Positions 9,297-18,189 of a stretch of 64,000 bases of DNA are shown in pieces. The DNA is from Mesorhizobium sp. WSM3860 (lineage in GTDB: Bacteria; Pseudomonadota; Alphaproteobacteria; Rhizobiales; Rhizobiaceae). The position numbers were made by a program, and so were the translations under genes. Location: NCBI RefSeq assembly GCF_002294995.1, contig NZ_NSGF01000023.1, positions 18,227 to 82,226 of the forward strand. The letters are read 5' to 3'. The first letter of the stretch is position 1, and each line of letters begins with the position of its first letter. Under the pieces are notes generated by a model. It was given only the letters and a program-made list of their open reading frames with translations. It was not told where the DNA came from and made no database searches.

Positions 9297-10252
9297 GCGA
9301 CCGCCTTTCCGGCATCGCCACCGGCGGTCAGCCCGGCATGACCCGAGGTCAGCCCCGGACGGCTGCTGTCGGCGGTCATCGCCATGTGGACCCGCACGAG
9401 CGCCTCGGAGGCGAGGCGGTCGGTATGGTTGACGGTAAAGCTCCAGCCGAGGCGCTTGCACCAGCCGGCCAGTTCCTGGCGGCGAGCGATATAGAGCAGG
9501 CGGTATTCGTCTTTAAGCGTTTCGGCGCGGCCGGCGGTCAGCTTGTCGCCGGTCTCGGGATCGGTGAATTCGGTGCGGCCGGCATAAGGGAAGGTCTCCT
9601 CGGCCGGGTCGGCGACCTCGATCAGATGCGCGCGCACACCGTGACGCGCGAGCACGTCGAGCCAGGCCATGGTCTCCTCGACCGGGTCGAGGAAGTCGCT
9701 GACGATGACGATGTCGCAGAAGCGGCGGATTGCCGAGAGATCGGGCTTGGCCGCCAGGTTGCCGGCATGGCTGAGCTGGGCCGCGATGCGTTCGGCGCCG
9801 TTGCGGGCGGTGAACGGGTCTGTGAGGCCCGGCCAGGCGATGCGCTCGCCGCTGCGCGACAGGAGCTCGGCCAACGCAAGCGCCAGCACCAGCGCACGCG
9901 ATTCCTTGGAAACGCCGGCTCCCGCTGACTTGTAGAGCATGGACGGGGAGGGGTCCGACCAGAGCCAGACGGTATGGGCCGCCTCCCACTCGCGGTCGCG
10001 CACATATGTGTGGTCGTCGCGGGCTGACCGGCGCCAGTCGATGCGCGAGGCATCGCCTTCGACATAGGGGCGGAACTGCCAGAAATTCTCGCCGATGCCG
10101 CGCTTGCGGCGGCCATGCCAGCCGGCGATCACCGTGTTGACGATGCGGCGCGCCTCGACCAGCAGATCCGGCACCAGAGAGGCCCGCAACCGGCCACGGG
10201 CGAGCGCGTCGCGCGTCGCAACCGGTGCCTGGACCTCGCCTATTCGACCCAT
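9293..10252 (-). CDS. DUF58 domain-containing protein
   Basis: A 319-residue protein of the family routinely encoded beside MoxR ATPases. It has the DUF58 core (GENFWQFRPYVEGDASRIDW, about residues 53-72) and then LWSDPSPSML, a DxSxS metal-binding pattern typical of a vWA fold. There is no membrane segment, so it is probably cytosolic or peripheral. It overlaps its upstream neighbour (MoxR) by one base and its downstream neighbour by four, indicating one operon with coupled translation. DUF58 proteins are proposed MoxR chaperone partners; the client is unknown. Confidence 0.92.
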   Translation of the reverse strand: MGRIGEVQAPVATRDALARGRLRASLVPDLLVEARRIVNTVIAGWHGRRKRGIGENFWQFRPYVEGDASRIDWRRSARDDHTYVRDREWEAAHTVWLWSDPSPSMLYKSAGAGVSKESRALVLALALAELLSRSGERIAWPGLTDPFTARNGAERIAAQLSHAGNLAAKPDLSAIRRFCDIVIVSDFLDPVEETMAWLDVLARHGVRAHLIEVADPAEETFPYAGRTEFTDPETGDKLTAGRAETLKDEYRLLYIARRQELAGWCKRLGWSFTVNHTDRLASEALVRVHMAMTADSSRPGLTSGHAGLTAGGDAGKAVA

Positions 10253-11256
10253 CAGATGCCTTTTGCCAGTTTCGCCACCACGTCGCGCACGGATGTGCCT
10301 TCGGCGCGGGCGGCGAAAGTCAGCGCCATGCGATGCTGCAGCACCGGCTCGGCCAGGGCACGGATGTCGTCGACCGATGGCGCCAGCCTGCCATCATATA
10401 GGGCGCGTGCTCGGGCGCACAGGGTCAGCGCCTGGCTGGCGCGCGGACCAGGACCCCAGGCGACATGCTTGTCGGTGTCGGCAATGCCCTGACCGGGACG
10501 AGCCGAGCGTACCAGCTTGAGGATCGCTTCGACGACGGTTTCTGGCACCGGCATGCGGCGGATCAGCGTCTGAATCTCCTTCAGCCTGGCCGGCTGCAGC
10601 ACATTGTCGGCCCTGGCCTCCTCGACGCCGGTGGTTTCGAGCAGGATGCGGCGTTCGGCCTCGATCTCCGGATAGAGGATGTCGACCTGCATCAGGAAAC
10701 GGTCGAGCTGGGCTTCCGGCAGCGGATAGGTGCCTTCCTGCTCCAGCGGGTTCTGCGTCGCCAGCACATGGAACGGCGAGGGCAGGTCGTGGCGAACGCC
10801 GGCAATGGTGACGTGATATTCCTGCATCGCCTGCAGCAGCGCCGACTGCGTGCGGGGCGAGGCTCGGTTGATCTCGTCGGCCATCAAAAGCTGCGAGAAG
10901 ATAGGCCCGCGGATGAAGCGGAAGGATCGTTTGCCAAGCTCATCCTGCTCCATCACCTCGGAGCCGAGAATGTCGGACGGCATCAGGTCGGGCGTGAACT
11001 GGATGCGGCGGGAATCGAGGCCGAGCACGATGCCAAGCGTCTCGACCAGCTTGGTCTTGGCGAGGCCCGGCACGCCGACGAGCAGCGCATGGCCGCCGGC
11101 AAGCAGCGCAACGAGCGTGCGCTCGACGACGGCTTCCTGGCCGAAGATCACGCGGCCTATGCCGTCGCGAACCTTGGAGATGTCCGACAGCGCCTTCTCG
11201 GCTTGCTCGATCATCGCCTTGTCGCTCAACGGGCTTTCCTTGATCATCACGCTCAT
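10252..11256 (-). CDS. MoxR-family AAA+ ATPase
   Basis: A 334-residue AAA+ ATPase heading a four-gene operon. Walker A is GVPGLAKTKLVETLG (about residues 59-73) and Walker B is LLMADEINRASPRTQSAL (about residues 122-140), with sensor 1 in HVLATQNPLEQEGTYPLPEAQ. MoxR proteins act as chaperone-like ATPases that insert cofactors or assemble envelope complexes with vWA proteins. Here three following genes carry vWA-like modules, consistent with that role. The divergent DUF1285 gene starts 154 bases away, so promoters for both should lie in 11257-11409. Confidence 0.95.
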   Translation of the reverse strand: MSVMIKESPLSDKAMIEQAEKALSDISKVRDGIGRVIFGQEAVVERTLVALLAGGHALLVGVPGLAKTKLVETLGIVLGLDSRRIQFTPDLMPSDILGSEVMEQDELGKRSFRFIRGPIFSQLLMADEINRASPRTQSALLQAMQEYHVTIAGVRHDLPSPFHVLATQNPLEQEGTYPLPEAQLDRFLMQVDILYPEIEAERRILLETTGVEEARADNVLQPARLKEIQTLIRRMPVPETVVEAILKLVRSARPGQGIADTDKHVAWGPGPRASQALTLCARARALYDGRLAPSVDDIRALAEPVLQHRMALTFAARAEGTSVRDVVAKLAKGI

Positions 11257-11409
11257 GCCGCTCGATCCTTGTGGTTGGAAATACCGGCTTGCATTCTCGA
11301 TTCGCAGAATGCCGCGATTCGGCCTCGCCCGGCGCCTGCGATTGAACTTAAATCACAGGCTAGGGCTGACAAGGCTGACAATCGGGACAACAGTGACTAT
11401 TTCGTGACC

Positions 11410-12039
11410 ATGACGCATCGCACAGAATCCGGTGAAAAGGGCCTGACCAGCGCCACCGAGGCGCGCGGGCTGGAGGCGCTGATCTCGCGAGCGGCGCGCG
11501 CCGGCAAGGGGCCGGCTCCGGTGGAGCGTTGGAATCCGGACTTCTGCGGCGATCTCGATATGGAGATCAGGGCCGACGGCACCTGGTTCTATCTGGGCAC
11601 GCCGATCGGGCGGATGCCGCTGGTGCAGCTCTTTTCCAGCGTCTTGCGCAAGGACGCCGACGGCAAGACTTATCTGGTGACGCCGGTGGAGCGCGTGGGC
11701 ATCCGCGTCGTCGACGCGCCCTTCATCGCCGTCGAGATGAACGTGTCCGGGACCGGCCACGGCCAGGTCTTTACCTTCCGCACCAATGTCGGGGACGTGG
11801 TCACCGCCGGGCCCGGCCATCCGCTGCGCTTCGTCGACGAGGACGCCACCGGCGGGCTCAAGCCCTATCTGCTGGTGCGCGGGCGGCTGGAAGCCTTGGT
11901 GGCGCGGCCGGTGATGTACGAACTGGTCGAGCATGGCGAGGTGATCGACGTCGGCGGCAGGGCAATGTTCGCCGTCCGCTCCGGCGGCGAAGTCTATCCG
12001 ATCATGCCGGCCGAAAAGCTCGAGCGGCTAAGCGCGTGA
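11410..12039 (+). CDS. DUF1285 domain-containing protein
   Basis: A 209-residue soluble protein whose start MTHRTESGEKG follows a divergent promoter region. The characteristic DUF1285 stretch is CGDLDMEIRADGTWFYLGTP (about residues 46-65), followed by QLFSSVLRKD and VTPVERVGIRV. Its function is not established. It is fused translationally (TGATG, one shared base) to a Nudix hydrolase gene and then the CCA-adding enzyme, an order common in Rhizobiales, so it may relate to nucleotide or tRNA maintenance, but that is inference from context only. Confidence 0.9.
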   Translation: MTHRTESGEKGLTSATEARGLEALISRAARAGKGPAPVERWNPDFCGDLDMEIRADGTWFYLGTPIGRMPLVQLFSSVLRKDADGKTYLVTPVERVGIRVVDAPFIAVEMNVSGTGHGQVFTFRTNVGDVVTAGPGHPLRFVDEDATGGLKPYLLVRGRLEALVARPVMYELVEHGEVIDVGGRAMFAVRSGGEVYPIMPAEKLERLSA

Positions 12040-12671
12040 TGGATCAGGTGGCGCCGGTACCGTTCTCGATCGCGGATTTTCGCGCCCGCGCAGCGGCGCA
12101 GGCCGAGGTGCAATACGGCGACGAGTTCGGCGACCACCGCTTCAATCCAGGCCATCCCAGGCTGAAGCATATAAAACCGTTGCGCGACGCCGCGGTTCTG
12201 ATCCCGGTCATCGATCATGCCGACGGCGCCACGGTGCTGCTCACCAAGCGGGCCGAGAAGCTGCGCAGCCATTCCGGCCAGGTCGCTTTTCCCGGCGGCA
12301 CCATCGATCCGACCGATCCCGGTCCTGAGGCCACCGCGCTGCGGGAGAGCTTCGAGGAGATCGGCCTCGACCGGGATCACATCGAAATCATAGGCCGCAT
12401 GCCCGACTATGTCTCCGGCAGCGGCTACCGCATCGTGCCGGTGCTTTCGGTGGTGCGGCCGGGCTTTTCGCTGATGCTCAACGCCGACGAGGTCGACGCC
12501 GCCTTCGAGGTGCCGCTGCGCTTCCTGATGGACCCTGTCAACCACGCGCGCGACAGCCGCATGTGGAACGACCTCGAATGGTTCTTCTACGAGATGCCCT
12601 ATGGCGGCCAGCGGATCTGGGGCGTCACCGCCGGCATCATCCGCACACTCTATGAAAGGCTCTATGCGTGA
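12039..12671 (+). CDS. CoA pyrophosphatase-like Nudix hydrolase
   Basis: A 210-residue Nudix hydrolase. The Nudix box begins GGTIDPTDPGPEATALRE and continues SFEEIGL (about residues 86-110), with the metal-binding REx2EE core intact. The preceding SGQVAFPGG is the element that marks the CoA-pyrophosphatase branch (NudL/YeaB-like), which cleaves CoA to phosphopantetheine and 3',5'-ADP. The start overlaps the DUF1285 stop by one base, and its own stop overlaps the next GTG start, so the three genes are tightly coupled. Substrate preference is inferred from family only. Confidence 0.92.
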   Translation: MDQVAPVPFSIADFRARAAAQAEVQYGDEFGDHRFNPGHPRLKHIKPLRDAAVLIPVIDHADGATVLLTKRAEKLRSHSGQVAFPGGTIDPTDPGPEATALRESFEEIGLDRDHIEIIGRMPDYVSGSGYRIVPVLSVVRPGFSLMLNADEVDAAFEVPLRFLMDPVNHARDSRMWNDLEWFFYEMPYGGQRIWGVTAGIIRTLYERLYA

Positions 12672-13936
12672 GCGCTGAGGTGTCTCTCTCGGGCAGGGCC
12701 GATTGGCTGGGCGAAAAGCACCTGCAGAAGCTGCTTGCCGCGCTGAAGGAGGGCGGCGAGGAGGCGCGCGTGGCCGGTGGAGCGGTGCGTAATGCACTGA
12801 TCGGCCAGCCGGTCGCCGACATCGACATCGCCACGACGACGGTGCCAGAGGACACGATCCGCCGCGCCCAGGCCGCCGGCTTCAAGACCGTGCCGACAGG
12901 GATCGAGCACGGCACCATCACTGCGATCGCCGGCGGCAAGGCCTATGAGGTCACGACGCTCAGGGCCGACATCGAGACTGACGGTCGGCGGGCGAAAGTC
13001 ATCTTCGGACGCGACTGGAAGGCCGACGCGGCGCGGCGCGACTTCACCATCAACGCGCTTTACGCCGAAGCCGACGGCGCCATCGTCGATCTTGTCGGCG
13101 GCGTCGCCGATATCGAGGCGCGGCGGCTGCGCTTCATCGGCGACCCGGAAGCGCGCATCCGCGAGGATTATCTGCGCATCCTGCGCTTCTTCCGCTTCTT
13201 CGCCTGGTATGGCGATGGCCGGCCCGACGCGGAGGGCCTGAAGGCCTGCGCCAGGCTGAAGGACGGGCTCGGCAGGCTTTCGGCCGAACGCGTCTGGTCC
13301 GAACTGAAGAAGCTGCTTTCGGCGCCCGACCCCTCGCGCGCCCTGCTGTGGATGCGCCAGGCCGGCGTTCTCACCGCCGTGCTGCCGGAGAGCGAGAAAT
13401 GGGGCATCGACGCCATCCACGGGCTGGTCAGGACCGAAAAGGATCTCGGCTGGGATGCCGATCCGCTGCTCAGGCTGGAGGCCGTCGTTCCGCCGGATGC
13501 CGCGCGCATGAAGACGCTTGCTGAAAGGCTGAGGTTTTCGACCGACGAGGGGGAGCGCCTGCGACACTGGGCCCTGACGGTTCCGCCTGAACCCAAGACG
13601 ACCGAGACGGAATTGTCGAAGAAGCTCTATTTCGGCGACCGCGAAGGCTTTGTCGATCGGCTGCGGCACGCGCTCGCCGCCGCGCGGACACGGGCCATCG
13701 AGGACAATCGGGCGATGATGGAAGCCGGTGGTTTCTTGCGCCTGCTCGGCTTCGCCTTGAAATGGCAAAAGCCGACCTTTCCGATCAAGGGCGCCGACCT
13801 GACCGAACTCGGCGCCGCGCCCGGCCCGAAGCTTGGCGCCACGCTGAAGAATCTCGAAAGGGAATGGGTGGATTCAGCATTCGCCATGGATCGCGGCGCA
13901 CTGCTCAAACGCGCCGCGCAGGCACTTCAGGCTTAG
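12668..13936 (+). CDS. cca: CCA tRNA nucleotidyltransferase
   Basis: Adds or repairs the 3' CCA of tRNA from CTP and ATP. The 422-residue class II-type enzyme has the nucleotidyltransferase head AGGAVRNALIG, then VADIDIATT with the two metal-binding Asp residues (about residues 37-55). RRDFTINAL lies near residue 120, and EDYLRILRFFRFFA marks the tRNA-binding body. It starts at a GTG that overlaps the Nudix stop (GTGA). Related proteins also polymerise poly(A), but this length and head sequence fit the rhizobial CCA enzyme. Confidence 0.95.
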   Translation: MSAEVSLSGRADWLGEKHLQKLLAALKEGGEEARVAGGAVRNALIGQPVADIDIATTTVPEDTIRRAQAAGFKTVPTGIEHGTITAIAGGKAYEVTTLRADIETDGRRAKVIFGRDWKADAARRDFTINALYAEADGAIVDLVGGVADIEARRLRFIGDPEARIREDYLRILRFFRFFAWYGDGRPDAEGLKACARLKDGLGRLSAERVWSELKKLLSAPDPSRALLWMRQAGVLTAVLPESEKWGIDAIHGLVRTEKDLGWDADPLLRLEAVVPPDAARMKTLAERLRFSTDEGERLRHWALTVPPEPKTTETELSKKLYFGDREGFVDRLRHALAAARTRAIEDNRAMMEAGGFLRLLGFALKWQKPTFPIKGADLTELGAAPGPKLGATLKNLEREWVDSAFAMDRGALLKRAAQALQA

Positions 13937-13960
13937 ATGAGGCCTAAATCGTTGGCCCGC

Positions 13961-14941
13961 TCAGTGTATCGCCACTGGGGCCAGGGCACGCGAAAGGCTT
14001 GCCTCGCCCTTGCCGTAGACGGAGGGGTCGTAGTTGACCAGCGTGTCGGTGCGAGCCGTGTTGAGCAGGTCATTGGTGATCTGAACCGGGGTCGCCTTGG
14101 TGAATTTGCTGCCGATGATTGCGGCATATCCGGAGATTATCGGCGCGGCGAAGGACGTGCCGTAAAGGCCGGTCTTGTCCCCTTCGACGCCGACCACCAG
14201 GAAGTGGCTCTGCACGGTCGGGTCGGAGCCGGCGTAATTGGAATACCAGGCAAGCTGCGCCTTGTTGGACGTCGTGCCGTTTGTCGACAGCGCGCCAACA
14301 AAGATCGCCGTCGGTTTGCCGATCAGAGCGAGATCGAGATAATCCTGCTGGCCGCTGGTGACGCCGCCGACCGCGACCGAATCGTTGCCCGCCGCTTTCG
14401 AGACGATGGCCGATCCCTTGCTGGCGTAGGAGATGATCGATTGCTCCTCCTTGGCCCAGCCGATCTGGTTCACGCTGTAACCAGCGTTCGCGTACATGCC
14501 GTAGCTGAGGTTGAGCACGTTGCGGCCACTTGCCAGCGGGACGGCCGAACCCGTCGAGAAGTCCTTGGAGCGGATGGTCGCCGCAGGAGCGATCATGCTT
14601 GCTTCCTCGCGCGTCCACTCTCCGTGCCGCTGGTACCGCGTGCCGATGCCGAAATTGCCGGAAAAGCGCGATGAACTGCTGAAGTCGTCGACGATGGTGA
14701 TGGTGACGCCCTTACCCTTGTAGCCAGCCGCCCACGCGGCGCCGACATCGGGGCTCATCCAGCTCTGCACCGCTTGTGTCGTTCGCGCAACCGGTATCTT
14801 TGCGCTTACGCATATGGACCCGCCGCCGTGGCAGAGTGCGGCCGCCTGGTCGGCGTCGAGAGCTTCCTGCGCCGACGCGATGGATGCCGGCAGAATGGTC
14901 AGTGCCGCGGCAATGCCGAGCTTCCAGAAATTACCAGACAT
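13961..14941 (-). CDS. Exported subtilisin-like (S8) serine protease
   Basis: A 326-residue secreted protease. The signal peptide MSGNFWKLGIAAALTILPAS...ASAQ should be cut near residue 24. The S8 catalytic set is visible: Asp in TITIVDD (residue 85), His in YQRHGEWT (106), oxyanion Asn in KAAGNDS (186) and Ser in LYGTSFAAP (263). There is no obvious long pro-domain; only about 50 residues, with two cysteines (ALCHGGGSICVS), precede the catalytic core. A GGGAG ribosome site supports the ATG at 14941 over an upstream extension. A small exported protein gene lies 88 bases upstream on the same strand and may be a partner. Confidence 0.85.
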   Translation of the reverse strand: MSGNFWKLGIAAALTILPASIASAQEALDADQAAALCHGGGSICVSAKIPVARTTQAVQSWMSPDVGAAWAAGYKGKGVTITIVDDFSSSSRFSGNFGIGTRYQRHGEWTREEASMIAPAATIRSKDFSTGSAVPLASGRNVLNLSYGMYANAGYSVNQIGWAKEEQSIISYASKGSAIVSKAAGNDSVAVGGVTSGQQDYLDLALIGKPTAIFVGALSTNGTTSNKAQLAWYSNYAGSDPTVQSHFLVVGVEGDKTGLYGTSFAAPIISGYAAIIGSKFTKATPVQITNDLLNTARTDTLVNYDPSVYGKGEASLSRALAPVAIH

Positions 14942-15029
14942 GGTCTTACTCCCGGTCAAAGCAGTAACGAGGACGGATGATCGCGAAGTTCGGGAGCAGG
15001 AAGATTTCTCATGCGCGGCATCCCGGCGA

Positions 15030-15608
15030 TCAGAAAGTAACACGGTAATTGAGCCACAGGCGCAGCCTTTCGGGGGTAGCGTTAACCAGATATTTCAGCG
15101 TGTCCTCAGGCGCCGTCTCCCCGGCCGCAAGCCGGCAGTTGACGCTGTAGGTGCCCAGTTCCCCGTAGTCGGCCACGCAGGGCTTTTCGCTCAGGTTGCC
15201 GCCGACGGTCGAGGTCACCGAAAGGGAGAGAGTGCTGTTGAGGCTCGGATGGGTCTGGGTGAGAAAACCGAGCTTGAGGCTCGGCGCGATGCGGTATTTC
15301 TCGGCTCGTTCGCCGGTTCCCACTCCCCACAGAATGCCGCTGTTTTCGGTAAGTTGCGTGAGGAAGTCGACCTGCATGTCGACCCAATTGCTGTGGTACC
15401 AACGATTGAACGAGACCCAGCTCCCGTCCTGCAGCTCATAGCCGCCATTGGCGAGGCCTCTGGCCCGGTCGCTGAGCCATGACCCCTGGTGGATGTTCAC
15501 GAGCGACGTGGTCACTTCCTGGGTCATCGCCGGCGAGGCGCCAACGACTACGCACAGCAACAGTGCGGCTGCGCCGAAACCGTCTCGATTGTTGGATCTT
15601 TCGCGCAT
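15030..15608 (-). CDS. Exported protein of unknown function
   Basis: A 192-residue protein starting MRERSNNRDGFG with a signal peptide (GAAALLLCVVVGASPAMTQE, cut near residue 30). The mature part is rich in aromatic and alternating polar/hydrophobic residues (SWVSFNRWYHSNWVDMQVDF, STLSLSVTSTVGG) and ends with the aromatic residue of LWLNYRVTF, all reminiscent of a small outer-membrane beta-barrel. It has one cysteine pair (KPCVADYGELGTYSVNCR). It lies directly upstream of the subtilase gene, so it may be its anchor, substrate or secretion aid. Not recognised as a known family. Confidence 0.6.
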   Translation of the reverse strand: MRERSNNRDGFGAAALLLCVVVGASPAMTQEVTTSLVNIHQGSWLSDRARGLANGGYELQDGSWVSFNRWYHSNWVDMQVDFLTQLTENSGILWGVGTGERAEKYRIAPSLKLGFLTQTHPSLNSTLSLSVTSTVGGNLSEKPCVADYGELGTYSVNCRLAAGETAPEDTLKYLVNATPERLRLWLNYRVTF

Positions 15609-15877
15609 GCGCGAAGCACCTCGCCCCACCGGATCCAGACGCGCCTTGTGGCGAACGGCTCCTCGGGCAGCCGCCGTGGCCGGATCATGCGCGCGACGAT
15701 CGCATGGAGACCGTTACCGCGGGGTTATCCAAGCCGGTATGAATATAAGTTTTTGCTTGAATTCGGCGAAGCCAGCCGCTGCCAGCGATGAGACGCAAAC
15801 GAAGCGAGATGCGCCTGGATGCTGCATCCAATTGGCCGTCTTTGCTGATGGTCGTACGAAAATGGCGACCGGATGCC

Positions 15878-16063
15878 TCAGGCCGCGTCGCGGACCTTTT
15901 GGATGCGCGAACGGATCGCCTCGATCATGGTCTCGCGGATGATGGTTTCGCCATGGGTTTCACGCATGTGCTCGACGGCGCGGCGCATGACCTCGGCTTC
16001 CTCCTCGGCGCGCGTGTGCCAATCGCAGCCCGGGACGAGTGTCCCGCATTGGAACTCCTTCAT
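15878..16063 (-). CDS. DUF1059 domain-containing small protein
   Basis: A 61-residue protein, full length for the DUF1059 family. The pattern CGTLVPGCDWHTRAEEEAEV with two cysteines and a downstream His (EHMRETHGE) is the family signature and could form a small metal site. It is predicted to be cytosolic, and no function is established. It is a monocistronic-looking gene with 325 bases of empty sequence upstream. Confidence 0.82.
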   Translation of the reverse strand: MKEFQCGTLVPGCDWHTRAEEEAEVMRRAVEHMRETHGETIIRETMIEAIRSRIQKVRDAA

Positions 16064-16388
16064 GGTGTTTTTCCTTTCCTAGGTCCGGAGCCATGATCCG
16101 CTCCAGCTGTTTGTTGCCGTTACGCAATTCCGCATGCAAAGACGCTTCGAATTTTTTCCTGAAATTGCCCCGATGGAAAACCATAACACATGTCGCCGGC
16201 TTCGGTTGCATTGGAGCCGGTGGCGAATTGTTTTTTCAGGGTCTCCGCGCGAAATGAAAGGCGGAGCATTGCTGCTCCGCCCGTTGCCACCTGGTTTCCA
16301 TGAAACGATGAACCGCTCTGCATTTTTGTTTTGACGCAATTCCGGCGGACCGCTTCAACCTTTCTGCAATTGCTAGCCGTGCGCGCCG
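16064..16388. other. Intergenic stretch without a recognised gene
   Basis: This region between the DUF1059 and DUF1344 genes holds only short overlapping frames with no family resemblance. It presumably carries the DUF1059 promoter. I see no convincing terminator, repeat or RNA gene in it. Confidence 0.5.
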
Positions 16389-16649
16389 TCACTTCATGAT
16401 CTTGACAGCCTCGGCAATCTTATCCTTGCCGCTCATATCCCAGGAAACGCGAACCTTCTCGCCCGGCTTGATGCCCGGGTCCTTGAAGGCCTTGGACAGC
16501 GTGAAGGTCGATCCGTTGTCCAGAACAAGGCTCATGGCCGTTCCATCAAAGCTCTTGACCGTGCCCGTGGTGTGCTTGACCGCGGCGAATGCGGTGCCAC
16601 CGGAAGCGAGAAAGGCAGCGGTTGCCGCCGTCACAATAAGTTTGCGCAT
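16389..16649 (-). CDS. DUF1344 domain-containing exported protein
   Basis: An 86-residue protein with a signal peptide (MRKLIVTAATAAFLASGGTAFA, cut near residue 23). The mature part is a compact beta-rich domain (TTGTVKSFDGTAMSLVLDNG, GEKVRVSWD), the pattern of DUF1344 proteins in Rhizobiales. It is predicted to be periplasmic. Similar small domains are OB-fold-like, but no activity is known. It has a separate promoter region upstream (16650-16892), and the next upstream gene, hemF, points the same way at a distance of 243 bases. Confidence 0.85.
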   Translation of the reverse strand: MRKLIVTAATAAFLASGGTAFAAVKHTTGTVKSFDGTAMSLVLDNGSTFTLSKAFKDPGIKPGEKVRVSWDMSGKDKIAEAVKIMK

Positions 16650-16892
16650 AGATGCTCTCCTGGAATGCGGGCACCGTTTGGGAAGGCACTCCGCTCGATC
16701 AGGGCCGTCCGGACGCGTCGGGTCGCGGCTCGTAGCAGTGACGAGCCGCCGGCGCTTCCCGACCCGGCGACCTTAAATAAATCAATTTTTTCAAAAGCAT
16801 ATTAGACGAAAAAGAAATCTCCCCTGCCACATTGGCGGTCAAAATTCGGCGAATGGGACAGCAATGCGGCTGGCCTTCCGCTCACCGGATTT

Positions 16893-17840
16893 TTACGGCC
16901 ACTTTACCTCGGGCGGCAGGCTGGAGAGGATCGAGGCGACATTGCCGCCGGTTTTCAGGCCGAAGATGGTGCCGCGATCGTGAAGCAAGTTGAATTCGAC
17001 GTAACGGCCGCGCCGGACGAGCTGTTCCTCGCGGTCGCCGTCGGTCCAGTTCTGGTTGAAATTGCTTCGGACCAGATGGGAATAGACGACGAGGAAAGAG
17101 CGACCGACATCCTGGACGAAGTTGAAATCGGCGTCCCAGTCGCCCTTGCCCTCATCCGAATGCAGCCAGTCGAAAAAGATGCCGCCGACGCCGCGCGCCT
17201 CGTTGCGATGCGGCAGGAAGAAGTACTCGTCGCACCACGCCTTGAATTTCGGGTAATCGGCCACGGCGGCGTTCTTCTCGCAGGCGAACTGCATGGCGCG
17301 GTGGAAGGCGATCGTGTCGGGATCATCCTGGGTACGGCGTCGGTCGAGCACCGGCGTCAGGTCGGCGCCGCCGCCGAACCAGTGGCGCGTGGTCACGACC
17401 ATGCGTGTGTTCATATGCACGGCCGGAACGTTGGGGTTCCAGGGGTGCGCGATCAGCGAAATGCCGCTCGCCCAGAAGCGCGGATCCTCGTCGGCGCCCG
17501 GGATCTGCTTGCGGAATTCGGGAGAGAATTCGCCGTGAACGGTCGAGGTATGCACGCCGATTTTCTCGAAGACGCGGCCGCGCATCATCGACATGGTGCC
17601 GCCGCCCCCTTTGCCCTCGTCGCGCTCCCAGGGCGACTTCTCGAAATGCCCGGGCGACCATGCCGATTGCGGTCCAGTGAGTTCCTGCTCGATCTGCTCG
17701 AAGGCGGCGCAGATGCGCTCGCGCAGCGCTTCGAACCAGAGGCAGGCCTTCATCTTCTTCTGCTCGATGTCGTCAGGCAGGCCCACCGCAATGTCGGATC
17801 GTTCCAATTCCGTCTCCAGTCCAGGCGGCTTGCCCGACAA
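16893..17840 (-). CDS. hemF: Oxygen-dependent coproporphyrinogen III oxidase
   Basis: Converts coproporphyrinogen III to protoporphyrinogen IX using O2 in heme synthesis. The 315-residue protein has the family signatures GGGGTMSMMRGRVFEKIGVH, HMNTRMVVTTRHWFGGGADL with catalytic-region residues, FFLPHRNEARGVGGIFFDWL and GRYVEFNLLHDRGTIFGL. It is full length for HemF. The first codon of this frame is TTG at 17840; a GTG in IAVGLPDD or the ATG at MKACLWFEA could be the real start. Its place close to trmL and petABC matches the rhizobial arrangement. Confidence 0.95.
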   Translation of the reverse strand: MSGKPPGLETELERSDIAVGLPDDIEQKKMKACLWFEALRERICAAFEQIEQELTGPQSAWSPGHFEKSPWERDEGKGGGGTMSMMRGRVFEKIGVHTSTVHGEFSPEFRKQIPGADEDPRFWASGISLIAHPWNPNVPAVHMNTRMVVTTRHWFGGGADLTPVLDRRRTQDDPDTIAFHRAMQFACEKNAAVADYPKFKAWCDEYFFLPHRNEARGVGGIFFDWLHSDEGKGDWDADFNFVQDVGRSFLVVYSHLVRSNFNQNWTDGDREEQLVRRGRYVEFNLLHDRGTIFGLKTGGNVASILSSLPPEVKWP

Positions 17841-17925
17841 ATGACTCGTTTTTTCTGCGCGCGATCCCTAATCTCTTAAGGGCAAGGGTCAAGTCCTGTC
17901 TGACCAAGGTGCAAGGAGTTTGCTC

Positions 17926-18183
17926 GTGCGCACCCCGGCAAGGCCGCCGCTGGATGGCTTGAAGAAGAGGCTGGAGCGCTCACGGGCCGAGCGCGAAAGA
18001 GAGCCGCGCGACGGATTTTTGCGCGAGACTTTCGTACTGCCGCGGCCGGCCGCGCGCCTCAAGGCCAAGGAATGGTTCGAGCGCTTTCCCAAGCAGGCCT
18101 ATTGGACCGAGATCGAAAGCTGGTTCGAGCGCCCGGGCGACGTCATCGAATTCACGATGCGACGGCTGCCGGCGGCGGATTGA
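17926..18183 (+). CDS. Small basic protein, unknown function
   Basis: An 85-residue protein rich in Arg, Lys and Glu (LKKRLERSRAEREREPRDGF) with a C-terminal EIESWFERPGDVIEF segment. I chose the GTG at 17926 because AAGGAG ends seven bases before it; the in-frame TTG at 17920 is too close to that site. There is no signal peptide or membrane segment. It is divergent from hemF and ends six bases before the convergent soxR stop. Not recognised, but the ribosome site and coding character support a real gene. Confidence 0.65.
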   Translation: MRTPARPPLDGLKKRLERSRAEREREPRDGFLRETFVLPRPAARLKAKEWFERFPKQAYWTEIESWFERPGDVIEFTMRRLPAAD

Positions 18184-18189
18184 AAATCC

